Assembly: GCA_017555585.1 (NCBI GenBank)
Contig: JAFZGA010000005.1
Coordinates: 166,656 to 200,554, forward strand
Source of the DNA: Bacteroidaceae bacterium
GTDB taxonomy: Bacteria > Bacteroidota > Bacteroidia > Bacteroidales > Bacteroidaceae
DNA: 33,899 bases
Direction of reading: 5' to 3'
Part shown: piece after piece, positions 6,730 to 15,434 of the stretch
Numbering within the stretch: the first letter of the stretch is position 1
How the letters are laid out: each line of letters opens with the position of its first letter
The notes under the pieces: model-generated
What the model saw: only the letters and a program-made list of their open reading frames with translations
Told to the model about the DNA's origin: nothing
The model's database searches: none
Made by a program: the position numbers and the translations under genes

Positions 6730-7625
6730 TGTGGGTGGCCTTGGCTTTCATGTCGGCAGCCCTTCTCGGTTGCTACGATTTCTTCAAAAAGGTGTCGTTG
6801 AAGGACAACTCCGTGATAGCTGTGCTTTTCCTTAACACGCTGTTCTCGGCATTGCTTTTTTCGCCGTTTATAATATTGTCGCACTGTGGCGTAATAACAG
6901 GTGGCTCTTTCTTTGTCCCCAAAGTTGGCTTGCATACACATCTGTTGCTTGTGTTGAAGGCGGTCATTGTGCTCTCATCATGGTTGTGCGGATATATAGG
7001 TATCAAGCATCTGCCAATAACAATAGTCTCGCCGATACAGTCGACACGTCCGGTGCTTGTGCTGCTCGGTGCGCTCTTGCTCTTTGGTGAATCACTGAAC
7101 GGGTATCAGTGGACCGGTGTCATCATAGCAGTAGTGTCGGTATTTCTTCTCAGCCGTAGCGGAAAACGTGAGGGCATTGATTTTGCTTCAAACCGTTGGG
7201 TACTGTTTGTAGCATTGGCTGCGCTTTTTGGTGCGGTGAGTGCGCTGTATGACAAATACCTGATGCGTTCGTTGGAACCGATATTGGTGCAGTCGTGGTT
7301 CAATATATATCAGTGTATGCTAATGGCATGCCTGTGGTTAATGCTTAATTTATTCTCTCGTACACAACGCGAAAAGAGGTTTCATTGGAGTTGGGCCATA
7401 CCTATGATATCCATATTCTTAGGCTTTGCCGATTTCTGCTATTTCTCCTCTTTGGCACAGGAGGGTGCTCTCATTGCTGTAGTGTCGATGATTAGACGAG
7501 GAAGTGTGGTGGTATCGTTCGCTTTTGGAGCTTTGTTGTTGCATGAGAAGAATCTCAAACGTAAAGCTTTTGATATAGTATTGATTTTGATAGGATTATT
7601 CTTTTTATATTTAGGGTCAAAATGA
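6726..7625 (+). CDS. EamA/DMT-family transporter
   Basis: This 299-aa membrane protein has about ten hydrophobic helices and two EamA repeats, the first ending near residue 140 and the second starting near WVLFVALAALFGAVSALYDK. The motif PITIVSPIQSTRPVLVLLGA at the end of helix 4 is typical of drug/metabolite transporters. The substrate cannot be told from sequence. It overlaps truA (ATGA at 6726) and the DUF3256 gene (ATGA at 7622), so all three are probably translated together. A second ATG directly follows the first (6729). Confidence 0.8.
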   Translation: MMWVALAFMSAALLGCYDFFKKVSLKDNSVIAVLFLNTLFSALLFSPFIILSHCGVITGGSFFVPKVGLHTHLLLVLKAVIVLSSWLCGYIGIKHLPITIVSPIQSTRPVLVLLGALLLFGESLNGYQWTGVIIAVVSVFLLSRSGKREGIDFASNRWVLFVALAALFGAVSALYDKYLMRSLEPILVQSWFNIYQCMLMACLWLMLNLFSRTQREKRFHWSWAIPMISIFLGFADFCYFSSLAQEGALIAVVSMIRRGSVVVSFAFGALLLHEKNLKRKAFDIVLILIGLFFLYLGSK

Positions 7626-8233
7626 GAATGTTGATATTGCTTCTGTTTATGTTGTGTTGCATGCTCTCTTCGGCTCAGGCACAAGATATTCGTGCTATGT
7701 TCATGGAGGCACCCGATTCGGTATTACCGTTATTGCCGCGCAATGTGCGCGCTGACTGTATTGATTTCGCCGAAGCTGGAATGTCGTATCCGGTATCAAA
7801 CAAGCTTGATGGTAAGTCAACACTCAAGAAACTGACTGATGATTATCTGCTGTTGCAGAGCACTGGAATATCAACGGTGGAGATGAAGATGTTACCACTT
7901 CGTGACAGTTTTGTAATATGTGTCGTGAATACCGTATATGCCGAGGCGGCAGATAGCCGTATAGCTTTTTTTAATAATGATTGGCAGAGGATAGACGATG
8001 AATCTTTCTTCAAGGCTCCTTTGATAAGGGATTTTTTCGATGTGGCGGATGAGAAGGCTGTCGATATGTGTGATATTTATCTTGTGTCTCTGAACCTTTG
8101 TCCGGACGACAAATCTCTTGTTGCAGAATATACCATGCCGAACTATATGAACGAAGATGATGCCCGTAAGGTACGTCCGTTCCTCAAGAAGATAGTCTAC
8201 CGATGGAACGGTGAAGGGTTTGTCATGGAGTGA
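7622..8233 (+). CDS. Secreted DUF3256-family protein
   Basis: The 203-aa product has a clear signal peptide (MRMLILLLFMLCCMLSSAQA, probable cleavage after AQA) and then a mature domain that starts DIRAMFMEAPDSVLPLLP. That opening and the overall size match the DUF3256 proteins of Bacteroidales, which have no known function. Export to the periplasm or outer surface is inferred from the signal peptide. It is the last gene of the chain starting at 3446 and its 3' end overlaps the convergent CapA-like gene by 11 bp. The start overlaps the EamA stop; a second ATG at 7628 is possible. Confidence 0.75.
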   Translation: MRMLILLLFMLCCMLSSAQAQDIRAMFMEAPDSVLPLLPRNVRADCIDFAEAGMSYPVSNKLDGKSTLKKLTDDYLLLQSTGISTVEMKMLPLRDSFVICVVNTVYAEAADSRIAFFNNDWQRIDDESFFKAPLIRDFFDVADEKAVDMCDIYLVSLNLCPDDKSLVAEYTMPNYMNEDDARKVRPFLKKIVYRWNGEGFVME

Positions 8234-9347
8234 TGTATACAGTGTCGGTTGTCAGCTCATTTATCTCCCCCTTGTTGTGTTGCCTGAACAGTTCTCTTGT
8301 GTCGTCAAGGAACTGTTGGAGCTTCTTTTGTGCATAGCTGTTGTCGCTACATCTTGTTGTGGCAGCAGGCATAATCGTAAAATCCCTCTCGCCGTTGCTC
8401 TTCTTTGGGGCAATCCATGTCAGAAGATACTCGAGAGACGAGACACGGGTGTAGTCCATTATCTTCTTGAGCTCCATCTTTATCATCATTCCACCGTCTG
8501 TGCCTCGTAATGACATGTTTGACACCAGGTTACCTGTAGAGTATACTACGGTATGCCTGTCGGGAGTTTCAGGGTTATCCCTTATCTCGATCGGCTGTAT
8601 TATGTGGGGGTGGTTGCCTATGATATGGTCAACGCCCTGTTCAATCAGCCAATGGCTCAGTTCCTGTACTCTTGCGGGCGGTATCCTTACATATTCATCG
8701 CCCCAGTGCATGCATGCTATTATTACATCAGCACCTTCTCTCTTGGACTTGAATATGTCGTCTTCAATGGTCGGCTTGTCTATGAGGTTCACCACCATCG
8801 GCTCGGGGATGTTGTTGCCGTTTGTGCCGTAAGTGTAATTGAGTATGGCTATTTTTATACCGTTGCTATCCATTATGAGAGGATAGCGTTCTTCGCGCTC
8901 TTCTATGCTCCTGTATACACCGCAATGGGCAATATTTAATGAGTCGAGCATGTCAAGGGTGTGCATTGCCCCTTTCTTGCCTTTGTCGAAGCAGTGGTTG
9001 TTTGCGAAAAGCACTACGTTGAATCCTGCATCGCGTATTGCGTAGAGGAAACTGTCCGGAGCGCAGAATGAAGGGTATCCGCTGAAGCCGTTCTTGTATA
9101 TTGGAGTTTCAAGGTTGGCTATAGCAATGCTGTTGCTCTTTATCTCTTTTGAAATATGACGATACCAATGTGAATAACTGTATGTGCCATCACCTCTTTT
9201 GGCTTCTTCGAGCTGCAGGCTATGCTGCATGATGTCTCCGGCAAATATGAGGCTTGTCTTTTGTAAAAAGGTATTGCTGCTCTGCGACAATGCCATGAAC
9301 GGCATGGTGCAGAACAGCAATATTGTTATGACGGCTCTTGTAATCAA
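8223..9347 (-). CDS. CapA-family (PGA_cap) metallophosphatase-like protein
   Basis: The 374-aa protein begins with a signal peptide (about residues 1-22, ending MALSQSS). It carries the motif series of the CapA fold, which resembles calcineurin-like phosphatases: FAGDIM near residue 35, NLETP, FANNHCFDKG, ACMHWGDEY, GNHPHIIQPIE and STGNLVSNM. The family is named for poly-gamma-glutamate capsule synthesis, but no capB or capC lies nearby, so that role is not supported here. The start is 3 bp after the folD stop, making it the last gene of the DUF4831-ffh-folD operon. Its 3' end overlaps the DUF3256 gene. Confidence 0.85.
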   Translation of the reverse strand: MITRAVITILLFCTMPFMALSQSSNTFLQKTSLIFAGDIMQHSLQLEEAKRGDGTYSYSHWYRHISKEIKSNSIAIANLETPIYKNGFSGYPSFCAPDSFLYAIRDAGFNVVLFANNHCFDKGKKGAMHTLDMLDSLNIAHCGVYRSIEEREERYPLIMDSNGIKIAILNYTYGTNGNNIPEPMVVNLIDKPTIEDDIFKSKREGADVIIACMHWGDEYVRIPPARVQELSHWLIEQGVDHIIGNHPHIIQPIEIRDNPETPDRHTVVYSTGNLVSNMSLRGTDGGMMIKMELKKIMDYTRVSSLEYLLTWIAPKKSNGERDFTIMPAATTRCSDNSYAQKKLQQFLDDTRELFRQHNKGEINELTTDTVYITP

Positions 9348-9350
9348 GGT

Positions 9351-10232
9351 CTATTTGTATATTTCGCGCTTTCCGGCAAGCAGTGTGTTTTTCATTAGCG
9401 ACACGATGGTCATAGGGCCTACACCACCGGGAACAGGTGTGATATATGAACATTTTGGCGCAACATTGTCGAAATCGACATCACCGCAAAGGCGGAAACC
9501 GCTCTTGCGAGTGGCATCGGGAACACGTGTTGTTCCTACATCAATGACAACAGCTCCTTCCTTGACCATGTCAGCCTTAAGGAAATGTGGTTGGCCAAGT
9601 GCTGCAATGATGATGTCGGCCTGACGGCACTCGTCGGCGATGTTCTGTGTATGGCTGTGGCATACTGTTACTGTTGCATCGCCGGGAATACTCTTCTGCA
9701 TCATCAGGTTCGCCATAGGCTTGCCTACAATGTTGCTGCGTCCGAGTACTACACATTTCTTGCCTTTTGTATCGATATTGTATCGTGCAAGTAGTTCCAT
9801 GATACCGTTTGGAGTTGCCGACAGGAAACATGGCAATCCAATGGTTAGGCGGCCGGCGTTTACAGGGTGGAATCCGTCAACGTCCTTACGGTAGTCGATG
9901 GCTTCTGTCACTTTCTGCTCATCGATGTGCTTGGGCAACGGCAACTGTACGATAAATCCGTCTATGTCGGAGTCGTTGTTGAGCTCCTCCACTTTTCTTA
10001 GTAATTCCTCTTCACTGATATTTGCTTCATATCGGATAAGAGTTGATGTGAATCCGCACTCTTCGCATGCCTTTACCTTGTTGGCAACATAAGTCTCACT
10101 GCCCCCGTCGTGTCCAACGAGTATTGCAGCCAAATGGGGACGTTTGCCTCCGTTTGCGATGATTTTACCAACCTCTTCGGCAATCTCTTTCTTTATCTGA
10201 GCCGCAACGGCCTTTCCATCGATCAGTTGCAT
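9351..10232 (-). CDS. folD: Bifunctional methylenetetrahydrofolate dehydrogenase/cyclohydrolase
   Basis: FolD converts 5,10-methylene-THF to 5,10-methenyl-THF (NADP-linked) and then to 10-formyl-THF, supplying one-carbon units for purines and formyl-Met-tRNA. The 293-aa product has the active-site YVANKVK with its lysine at residue 52, QLPLP at about 96-100, DVDGFHP at 117-123, the Rossmann segment [10 protein letters not shown] at 163-172, VIDVGTT and the terminal [10 protein letters not shown]. Length is standard. It lies between ffh (13-bp gap) and the CapA-like gene (3-bp gap) in one leftward operon. Confidence 0.97.
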   Translation of the reverse strand: MQLIDGKAVAAQIKKEIAEEVGKIIANGGKRPHLAAILVGHDGGSETYVANKVKACEECGFTSTLIRYEANISEEELLRKVEELNNDSDIDGFIVQLPLPKHIDEQKVTEAIDYRKDVDGFHPVNAGRLTIGLPCFLSATPNGIMELLARYNIDTKGKKCVVLGRSNIVGKPMANLMMQKSIPGDATVTVCHSHTQNIADECRQADIIIAALGQPHFLKADMVKEGAVVIDVGTTRVPDATRKSGFRLCGDVDFDNVAPKCSYITPVPGGVGPMTIVSLMKNTLLAGKREIYK

Positions 10233-10245
10233 GATTGTATAGTTT

Positions 10246-11577
10246 TTAACGTCTGAACTTAGGCATCATGTTCATCATGTTGCCCATCTTGCCTCCCGCA
10301 ACACTCTTCATGGTCTTGCGTATCTGCTCGAACTGTTTCATCAGTCGGTTAACTTCCTGCAAAGTAGTTCCGCTACCACGCGCAATACGCTCCTTGCGTG
10401 AGTTGTTGATGATATCCGGATTCGCACGCTCCTGTGGGGTCATTGAACGGATAATGGCTTCAACGCCCTTGAATGCGTTGTCGTCGATGTCGAGATCCTT
10501 GACAGCCTTGCCCAATCCAGGAATCATGGCCATAAGATCCTTTATGTTACCCATCTTCTTTATCTGTTCGATCTGTGTCAGGAAGTCGTTGAAGTCGAAC
10601 TGGTTGCGGGCAAGCTTGCGCTGCAGCTTCTTTGCTTCCTCTTCGTCGAACTGTTCCTGGGCACGCTCAACAAGCGAAACCACGTCACCCATTCCCAATA
10701 TACGGTCGGCCATGCGGTTGGGGTGGAACTGGTCTATCGCTTCCATCTTCTCGCCTGTACCGATGAACTTGATAGGTTTTGTGACTACAGTGCGGATAGA
10801 CAATGCGGCACCACCACGTGTGTCACCGTCGAGCTTGGTCAGGATTACTCCGGTGAAGTCAAGACGGTCGTTGAACTCCTTGGCTGTGTTTACGGCATCC
10901 TGACCGGTCATTGAGTCTACTACAAAAAGTGTCTCGGTAGGGTTGACAGCTTCCTTTATGGCTGCAATTTCGTTCATCATCTCCTCGTCGACAGCAAGGC
11001 GGCCTGCGGTATCGATGATTACGAGGTTGTAGCTCTTGGCTTTGGCCTCTTTGATCGCATTGAGTGCAATCTGTACAGGGTCCTTGCTCTCTGGCTCGCT
11101 ATAGACAGGTATTCCGATCTGCTCACCCAAAACCTTCAATTGGTCAATGGCGGCAGGACGGTATACGTCACACGCAACCAACAGCGGGTTACGGTTTTTC
11201 TTTTTCTTCAGGTAATTGGCAAGTTTTGAAGAGAATGTAGTCTTACCGCTACCTTGGAGACCCGACATGAGTATCACGGCAGGGTGACCTTCGTAATTTA
11301 TGTCGGCAGTGTCGCCACCCATAAGAGCTGTAAGTTCATCGTGTACAATCTTTACCATCAACTGGCTTGGATGGATAGATGTGAGCACGTTCTGTCCGAT
11401 AGCCTTGTTCTTTACTGTATCGGTGAAAGTTTTTGCAACCTTATAGTTTACGTCGGCGTCAAGCAATGCTTTGCGTACATCCTTAAGTGTTTCGGCAACG
11501 TTTACCTCGGTAATGCGTCCTTCACCCTTAAGTATTTTAAATGAGCGTTCCAGACGCTCGCTTAAGTTTTCAAACAT
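10246..11577 (-). CDS. ffh: Signal recognition particle protein Ffh
   Basis: Ffh is the SRP54 GTPase that, with 4.5S RNA, delivers ribosomes making membrane proteins to FtsY and SecYEG. The 443-aa product has the N domain, the P-loop GLQGSGKTT at 106-114, DTAGR at 189-193, TKLDGD at 247-252, and a methionine-rich M domain ending [16 protein letters not shown]. Length is normal. The ATG at 11577 ([10 protein letters not shown]) lies 20 bp after the DUF4831 stop, and folD follows after 13 bp. The SRP RNA gene was not seen in the window. Confidence 0.97.
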   Translation of the reverse strand: MFENLSERLERSFKILKGEGRITEVNVAETLKDVRKALLDADVNYKVAKTFTDTVKNKAIGQNVLTSIHPSQLMVKIVHDELTALMGGDTADINYEGHPAVILMSGLQGSGKTTFSSKLANYLKKKKNRNPLLVACDVYRPAAIDQLKVLGEQIGIPVYSEPESKDPVQIALNAIKEAKAKSYNLVIIDTAGRLAVDEEMMNEIAAIKEAVNPTETLFVVDSMTGQDAVNTAKEFNDRLDFTGVILTKLDGDTRGGAALSIRTVVTKPIKFIGTGEKMEAIDQFHPNRMADRILGMGDVVSLVERAQEQFDEEEAKKLQRKLARNQFDFNDFLTQIEQIKKMGNIKDLMAMIPGLGKAVKDLDIDDNAFKGVEAIIRSMTPQERANPDIINNSRKERIARGSGTTLQEVNRLMKQFEQIRKTMKSVAGGKMGNMMNMMPKFRR

Positions 11578-11597
11578 CTTGTTATCTATTTTTTATA

Positions 11598-12662
11598 TTA
11601 TTGTTTTTCTATACTTATCACTCCTCCTGTTGCGGTGTTGAAAAGAACCTTTGTTGCAACCTTCCTGTTGAACAGCTCTTTTGAAAGTATTTCGGTGACT
11701 CCGAGCTGTGCAACGGGTATTTCGCCAGTGTATAAATTACGGTTCCCAGTGAAAAGTGTAAAATCAACCTTTCCCGGAATGTTGTAGCATATACCTTCCT
11801 TTTTAAGAACTTTCTTTTTTTCAAGTTCTTCGGTAGTCGGGATATATACACTTTTCGTGTCGCGGATATTGTAATAAACAGGTTCACCTGCAAGATTATT
11901 CTTGTCTACAAAACCAAGCTTGCGCGAGAAGCGGAACAACACCTCCTTGGTGATGTCGCACCCCATTGTCGGCTCGATGATATATTTGCATGAACTGTAT
12001 ATTGTATCTGTACGTCCGATGAACAGTTCTGTCAAAGCCTTTTCCTGCCTATCAAGCTCGTTGAGCACCAATTGCATTGATTGACCGTCCTTTGGCATGT
12101 TTTCGGATTGTCCGCGTGTTATGGCAAGCTTGCTTTCTCTTATAATGTATATCTCTTTGGCAGTGAGTTCTGCAAGTTTGGCTGTTGATGTTGCCTGGAG
12201 CATCTCCTCGGTCATGTACTGTGTCGCGTCTATATGGCTGTTGCCTGCAGGAGTATCTGTGCCGTCATTCTGTACGGCCTTTTCCTCCTCTTTGACGTTG
12301 ATGCTTCTTATTATGCCGTTTTGACAAAGATTGATGTTGCACGCAGTGCTGTTGTTCAATCTTACAGTGTACATCTTTTCAGCATTAGGTTTGCCTGTAG
12401 TGGTGACATTTACATCTGTCATCTCCCAATGGCTTGCAGCTTCTGTTATGGCATTGTTCACACGCAGGTATCTCTCGGCATATCTGTTGAACTCACCGGG
12501 GGTATATGTTATACACGCTGCGCTGACTGTAATCTCAATGCGGGTGTCGGGCAAACAATAGGTTATCCCTTCGTTTGTTCCGGGAAAGAAAGTGTTTACC
12601 TCGGTCTGCGCAAGAACCGGCAGTGTAGCGAGAGCTGCAAAAAATAACAGTAGTTTTTTCAT
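11598..12662 (-). CDS. Secreted DUF4831-family protein
   Basis: The 354-aa protein starts with a signal peptide (MKKLLLFFAALATLPVLAQ, cleavage probably after LAQ). The mature part opens with VNTFFPGTNEGITYCLPDT and includes KLAELTAKEIYIIRESKLAI and MQLVLNELDRQEKALTELF. This fits the Bacteroidales family DUF4831, whose function is unknown. It is first in an operon with ffh, folD and a CapA-like gene. A -7 box at 12714-12721 gives a leader of about 45 nt. The predicted location is periplasm or outer membrane. The family assignment is from memory of the pattern and is less sure than the enzymes. Confidence 0.7.
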   Translation of the reverse strand: MKKLLLFFAALATLPVLAQTEVNTFFPGTNEGITYCLPDTRIEITVSAACITYTPGEFNRYAERYLRVNNAITEAASHWEMTDVNVTTTGKPNAEKMYTVRLNNSTACNINLCQNGIIRSINVKEEEKAVQNDGTDTPAGNSHIDATQYMTEEMLQATSTAKLAELTAKEIYIIRESKLAITRGQSENMPKDGQSMQLVLNELDRQEKALTELFIGRTDTIYSSCKYIIEPTMGCDITKEVLFRFSRKLGFVDKNNLAGEPVYYNIRDTKSVYIPTTEELEKKKVLKKEGICYNIPGKVDFTLFTGNRNLYTGEIPVAQLGVTEILSKELFNRKVATKVLFNTATGGVISIEKQ

Positions 12663-12713
12663 AATGATCGGTTTTAGAGAAACCCTGATGGGCCCAAAAT
12701 CTCTAATTTGTCG

Positions 12714-12721
12714 CGAAGATA
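12714..12721 (-). promoter_or_regulatory. Promoter -7 box for the DUF4831-ffh-folD operon
   Basis: The minus strand reads TATCTTCG, like the box before recF. An inverted repeat AGTTTCT-T-AGAAACT (12728-12742) sits just upstream, between the -7 and -33 positions, and could be a regulator site. Confidence 0.55.
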
Positions 12722-12858
12722 GTAAATAGTTTCTTAGAAACTGTTTAAATTATGTTGAAAAATATGTTTTCTGTGCTTAAAAGAGTATGAACGCTGTTTT
12801 TTTGGTTTCTGAAAGTTAAAAATATCACTTACTAATCTTATTTTTCGGAACTTTATTG

Positions 12859-12866
12859 TATTTTTG
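12859..12866 (+). promoter_or_regulatory. Promoter -7 box for hpt-adk
   Basis: TATTTTTG is a full match to TAnnTTTG, with a T-run at 12841-12845 near the -33 position. Transcription would start near 12873 and leave a leader of about 30 nt. The 241-bp gap 12663-12903 holds only this promoter and the divergent one for the DUF4831 gene. Confidence 0.55.
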
Positions 12867-12903
12867 TCATTATTATCCAAAATACGGGTTTATTTAAATT
12901 GAT

Positions 12904-13440
12904 ATGTCCAGAATAAAAGTACACGACAGGGAATTCGTGAAGTCAATTTCTTGCGAAGAGATTGCCGCAGAGGTGAAGAAGGTTGCGGATAGGATTAACA
13001 AGGATTATGCCGGTAAACGTCCTCTGCTTCTTGGCGTTCTGAATGGTTGTTTCATGTTCGTATCCGATTTGATGAAGAATCTTGAGATAGAATGTGAGGT
13101 TTCTTTTGTTAAATTCTCATCATATCAAGGTTCGGAAACTACGGGCAAGGTGAAAAAGCTGATAGGTCTTTCTGAATCAATTGAAGGACGTGATATTATT
13201 GTCGTTGAAGATATTGTCGATACAGGTCTGACAATGCATAAGATGTTGGAGACATTGGCGGAAAGCAATCCTGCATCTCTTGAAATCGCGTCGCTTTTCG
13301 TGAAACCATCACGTTTGCAGGTTTCTGTTGATGTCAAGTATTCGGCATTCGAGATACCTGATAGATTTATTGTCGGTTATGGTCTTGATTATGATGGTCT
13401 TGGCCGTAATTTGCCTGATGTTTACGATGTTGTAGAATAA
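12904..13440 (+). CDS. hpt: Hypoxanthine phosphoribosyltransferase
   Basis: This salvage enzyme joins hypoxanthine (and often guanine) to PRPP to make IMP or GMP. The 178-aa product has the PRPP-binding loop VVEDIVDTGLT at residues 100-110, with the catalytic aspartates, and LLLGVLNGCFMF at about 41-52, both typical of type I phosphoribosyltransferases. ATG 12904 is the only sensible start. adk follows after 19 bp, so two purine nucleotide enzymes share a transcript. The pairing fits the nucleoside-type MFS transporter earlier in the window, though the genes are not linked. Confidence 0.93.
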   Translation: MSRIKVHDREFVKSISCEEIAAEVKKVADRINKDYAGKRPLLLGVLNGCFMFVSDLMKNLEIECEVSFVKFSSYQGSETTGKVKKLIGLSESIEGRDIIVVEDIVDTGLTMHKMLETLAESNPASLEIASLFVKPSRLQVSVDVKYSAFEIPDRFIVGYGLDYDGLGRNLPDVYDVVE

Positions 13441-13459
13441 TTAAGAAATTTGATATTAT

Positions 13460-14032
13460 ATGCTTAATATTGTAATTTTTGGTGCTCCTGGTAGCGGTAA
13501 AGGTACTCAAAGTGCGAGAATAGTCGAGAAGTATGCGCTCAATCATATTTCGACAGGTGATGTTTTGCGTGGCGAGATTGCTGCCGGTACAGAACTTGGC
13601 AAGACAGCCAAGGCTCTTATTGATAACGGTCAGCTTATCCCTGATGCGCTTATGGTGGATATTCTAGCTTCGAAGCTCGATTCGCTGACAAGCGGTAATG
13701 GTGTTATCTTCGACGGATTTCCACGTACTATAGCCCAGGCAGAAGCTTTGAAAGTGATGCTTGCTGAGCGTGGTCAGGATGTTACGGCAATGATTGAACT
13801 TGATGTTCCCGAAGATGAATTGATGGACCGCCTTTTGAAACGTGGCCAGGAGTCTGGCAGAGCCGATGATAATGAAGAAACTATCAAGAAACGTCTGGTT
13901 GTTTATGCAGAGCAGACTTCACCTCTCAAGGATTGGTATAAGAATGACGGTAAACATTGTTATATCAATGGTCTTGGTGATCTTGACAGAATTTTTGCCG
14001 ATATTGTTGCGGCGATTGATAGCAAGATGTAA
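13460..14032 (+). CDS. adk: Adenylate kinase
   Basis: Adk interconverts ATP plus AMP with two ADP. The 190-aa product has the P-loop GAPGSGKGT at residues 8-16, ISTGDVLRGEI for AMP binding, FDGFPRT and the arginine-bearing GRADDNEETIKKRL. It is the short type: the LID is a brief loop without the zinc-binding cysteines found in longer forms. In many bacteria adk sits between secY and map; here that position (29587-29601) is empty and adk is between hpt and obg. A strong hairpin follows at 14066-14093. Confidence 0.96.
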   Translation: MLNIVIFGAPGSGKGTQSARIVEKYALNHISTGDVLRGEIAAGTELGKTAKALIDNGQLIPDALMVDILASKLDSLTSGNGVIFDGFPRTIAQAEALKVMLAERGQDVTAMIELDVPEDELMDRLLKRGQESGRADDNEETIKKRLVVYAEQTSPLKDWYKNDGKHCYINGLGDLDRIFADIVAAIDSKM

Positions 14033-14065
14033 AAATAAGGAACGAACATTTGTTCCCATAATGGG

Positions 14066-14093
14066 GTTGTCGCTATAGATAGCGACAACTTTT
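14066..14093 (+). terminator. Intrinsic terminator after adk
   Basis: GTTGTCGCTAT (14066-14076) and ATAGCGACAAC (14079-14089) form a perfect palindrome around a 2-nt centre, followed by TTTT. A weaker hairpin, GGAAC/GTTCC (14039-14056), precedes it. It lies 47 bp before obg, so obg is either reached by read-through or has its own promoter, which I could not identify. Confidence 0.75.
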
Positions 14094-14139
14094 GCTGTTT
14101 AATTGTTAAATGGTCCGTGAGGGTCTTGTGGATTTTATT

Positions 14140-15306
14140 ATGGCTGAATCGAATTTTATTGATTATGTAAAGATTGTGTGCCGTTCAGGTCGCGGAGGTC
14201 GCGGAATGGCGCATTTGCATCGTGCAAAATATATACCTAATGGTGGTCCTGATGGTGGCGATGGCGGAAAAGGTGGTGATATCATTCTGCGAGGAAATAG
14301 AAACTATTGGACATTGCTTCACTTGAAATATCAGCGTCACATATTCGCTGGCAATGGTCAGAACGGCGGTATAAACAAGAGTACGGGTGCCGATGGCGAG
14401 AGTAAAATCGTTGATGTTCCATGCGGTACTGTTGCCTATAATGCCGAAACAGGTGAATTTCTTTGTGATGTAATGGAAGATGGTCAGCTTGTGACATTGC
14501 TCAAAGGTGGCCGAGGCGGTCTTGGTAACGTGCATTTTGCAACTCCTACACGTCAGGCACCGCGTTTTGCGCAACCGGGCGAGCCTATGCAGGAGATGAC
14601 AGTGACCTTGGAACTAAAGCTTCTTGCAGATGTCGGCTTGGTGGGTTTCCCTAATGCCGGTAAGTCTACATTGCTCTCGTCGGTGTCTGCTGCAAAACCA
14701 AAGATAGCCAATTATCCGTTTACGACTCTTGAACCGAATCTTGGTATTGTCTCATATCGCGACAACAAATCATTTGTTATGGCAGATATTCCCGGTATCA
14801 TTGAAGGTGCCAGTCAAGGCAAAGGCTTGGGATTGCGTTTCTTGCGACATATAGAACGAAACTCGTTGTTGCTGTTTATGGTTCCTGCCGAGGCTGATGA
14901 TATCAAGAAGGAGTATGAGGTGTTGCTTAATGAGCTTGCTACCTTCAATCCTGAGATGTTGGATAAACAGCGTGTGTTGGCGATAACCAAATGTGACCTC
15001 ATTGATGAGGAATTAAAAGAGATGTTGTCGGAAAACTTGCCCGAGGATGTGCCTTATGTGTTTATCTCTGCAGCTACCGGTGAGGGAATCCAGGAATTGA
15101 AGGATATTCTCTGGGGTGAACTTAACAGTGAAGCGAACCGCCTGGCGGCTGTTAAACGTGAAGAACTCGTTCATCGTAATTATGATAGAAAGATGCTTGC
15201 AGCGGACTTCGCTGATTGGGAAGATGACTATGATTATTCCGATGACGGTGATATGGAGATGGATGACGATTTGGGATATGACGAGTTTGATTTTGACGAA
15301 GAGTGA
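14140..15306 (+). CDS. obgE: Obg-family GTPase
   Basis: ObgE is a GTPase that binds the large ribosomal subunit and links its assembly to nutrient state. The 388-aa product starts [12 protein letters not shown] and has the glycine-rich Obg fold (residues about 1-160, e.g. [13 protein letters not shown]), G1 GFPNAGKST at 169-177, G3 DIPG at 216-219, G4 TKCD and an SAA G5 motif. The last 30 residues or so are strongly acidic (Asp/Glu with Tyr/Phe). ATG 14140 is preferred over the in-frame ATG at 14110, which adds 10 residues absent from the family. A strong terminator follows at 15387. Confidence 0.96.
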   Translation: MAESNFIDYVKIVCRSGRGGRGMAHLHRAKYIPNGGPDGGDGGKGGDIILRGNRNYWTLLHLKYQRHIFAGNGQNGGINKSTGADGESKIVDVPCGTVAYNAETGEFLCDVMEDGQLVTLLKGGRGGLGNVHFATPTRQAPRFAQPGEPMQEMTVTLELKLLADVGLVGFPNAGKSTLLSSVSAAKPKIANYPFTTLEPNLGIVSYRDNKSFVMADIPGIIEGASQGKGLGLRFLRHIERNSLLLFMVPAEADDIKKEYEVLLNELATFNPEMLDKQRVLAITKCDLIDEELKEMLSENLPEDVPYVFISAATGEGIQELKDILWGELNSEANRLAAVKREELVHRNYDRKMLAADFADWEDDYDYSDDGDMEMDDDLGYDEFDFDEE

Positions 15307-15386
15307 TAGCGTGTAATCTCTATTTTGCGGTTTTGCATATGATTGTATCAGGCGATTGTTGAATCGCTATATTATATTAATAAGGT

Positions 15387-15434
15387 AAAGGTTCTCTTGT
15401 TTGTTTCTTTGTAAACATGCAAGAGAACCTTTTT
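15387..15434 (+). terminator. Strong intrinsic terminator after obgE
   Basis: A 13-bp stem (15387-15399 with 15420-15432) encloses a second small stem (15402-15406 with 15413-15417) and ends in TTTTT. A weaker hairpin lies just before it (15352-15357 with 15362-15367). It separates the hpt-adk-obg block from the ribosomal cluster. Confidence 0.88.

Noticed and set aside
8223-9347. Poly-gamma-glutamate capsule synthesis
   Set aside because: Only a CapA-like gene is present, without capB, capC or capE, and it is in an operon with ffh and folD.
8211-9624. Plus-strand open frames across the CapA-like and folD genes
   Set aside because: They are shadows of well-supported minus-strand genes, with no family resemblance.
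10268-10903. 211-codon plus-strand frame opposite ffh
   Set aside because: It is a long antisense shadow made by the codon bias of ffh; composition is Ser/Arg/Leu-rich with no motif.
14110-14139. Longer obgE start at 14110
   Set aside because: The extra 10 residues are not found in Obg proteins, which start MAESNF-like in this group.
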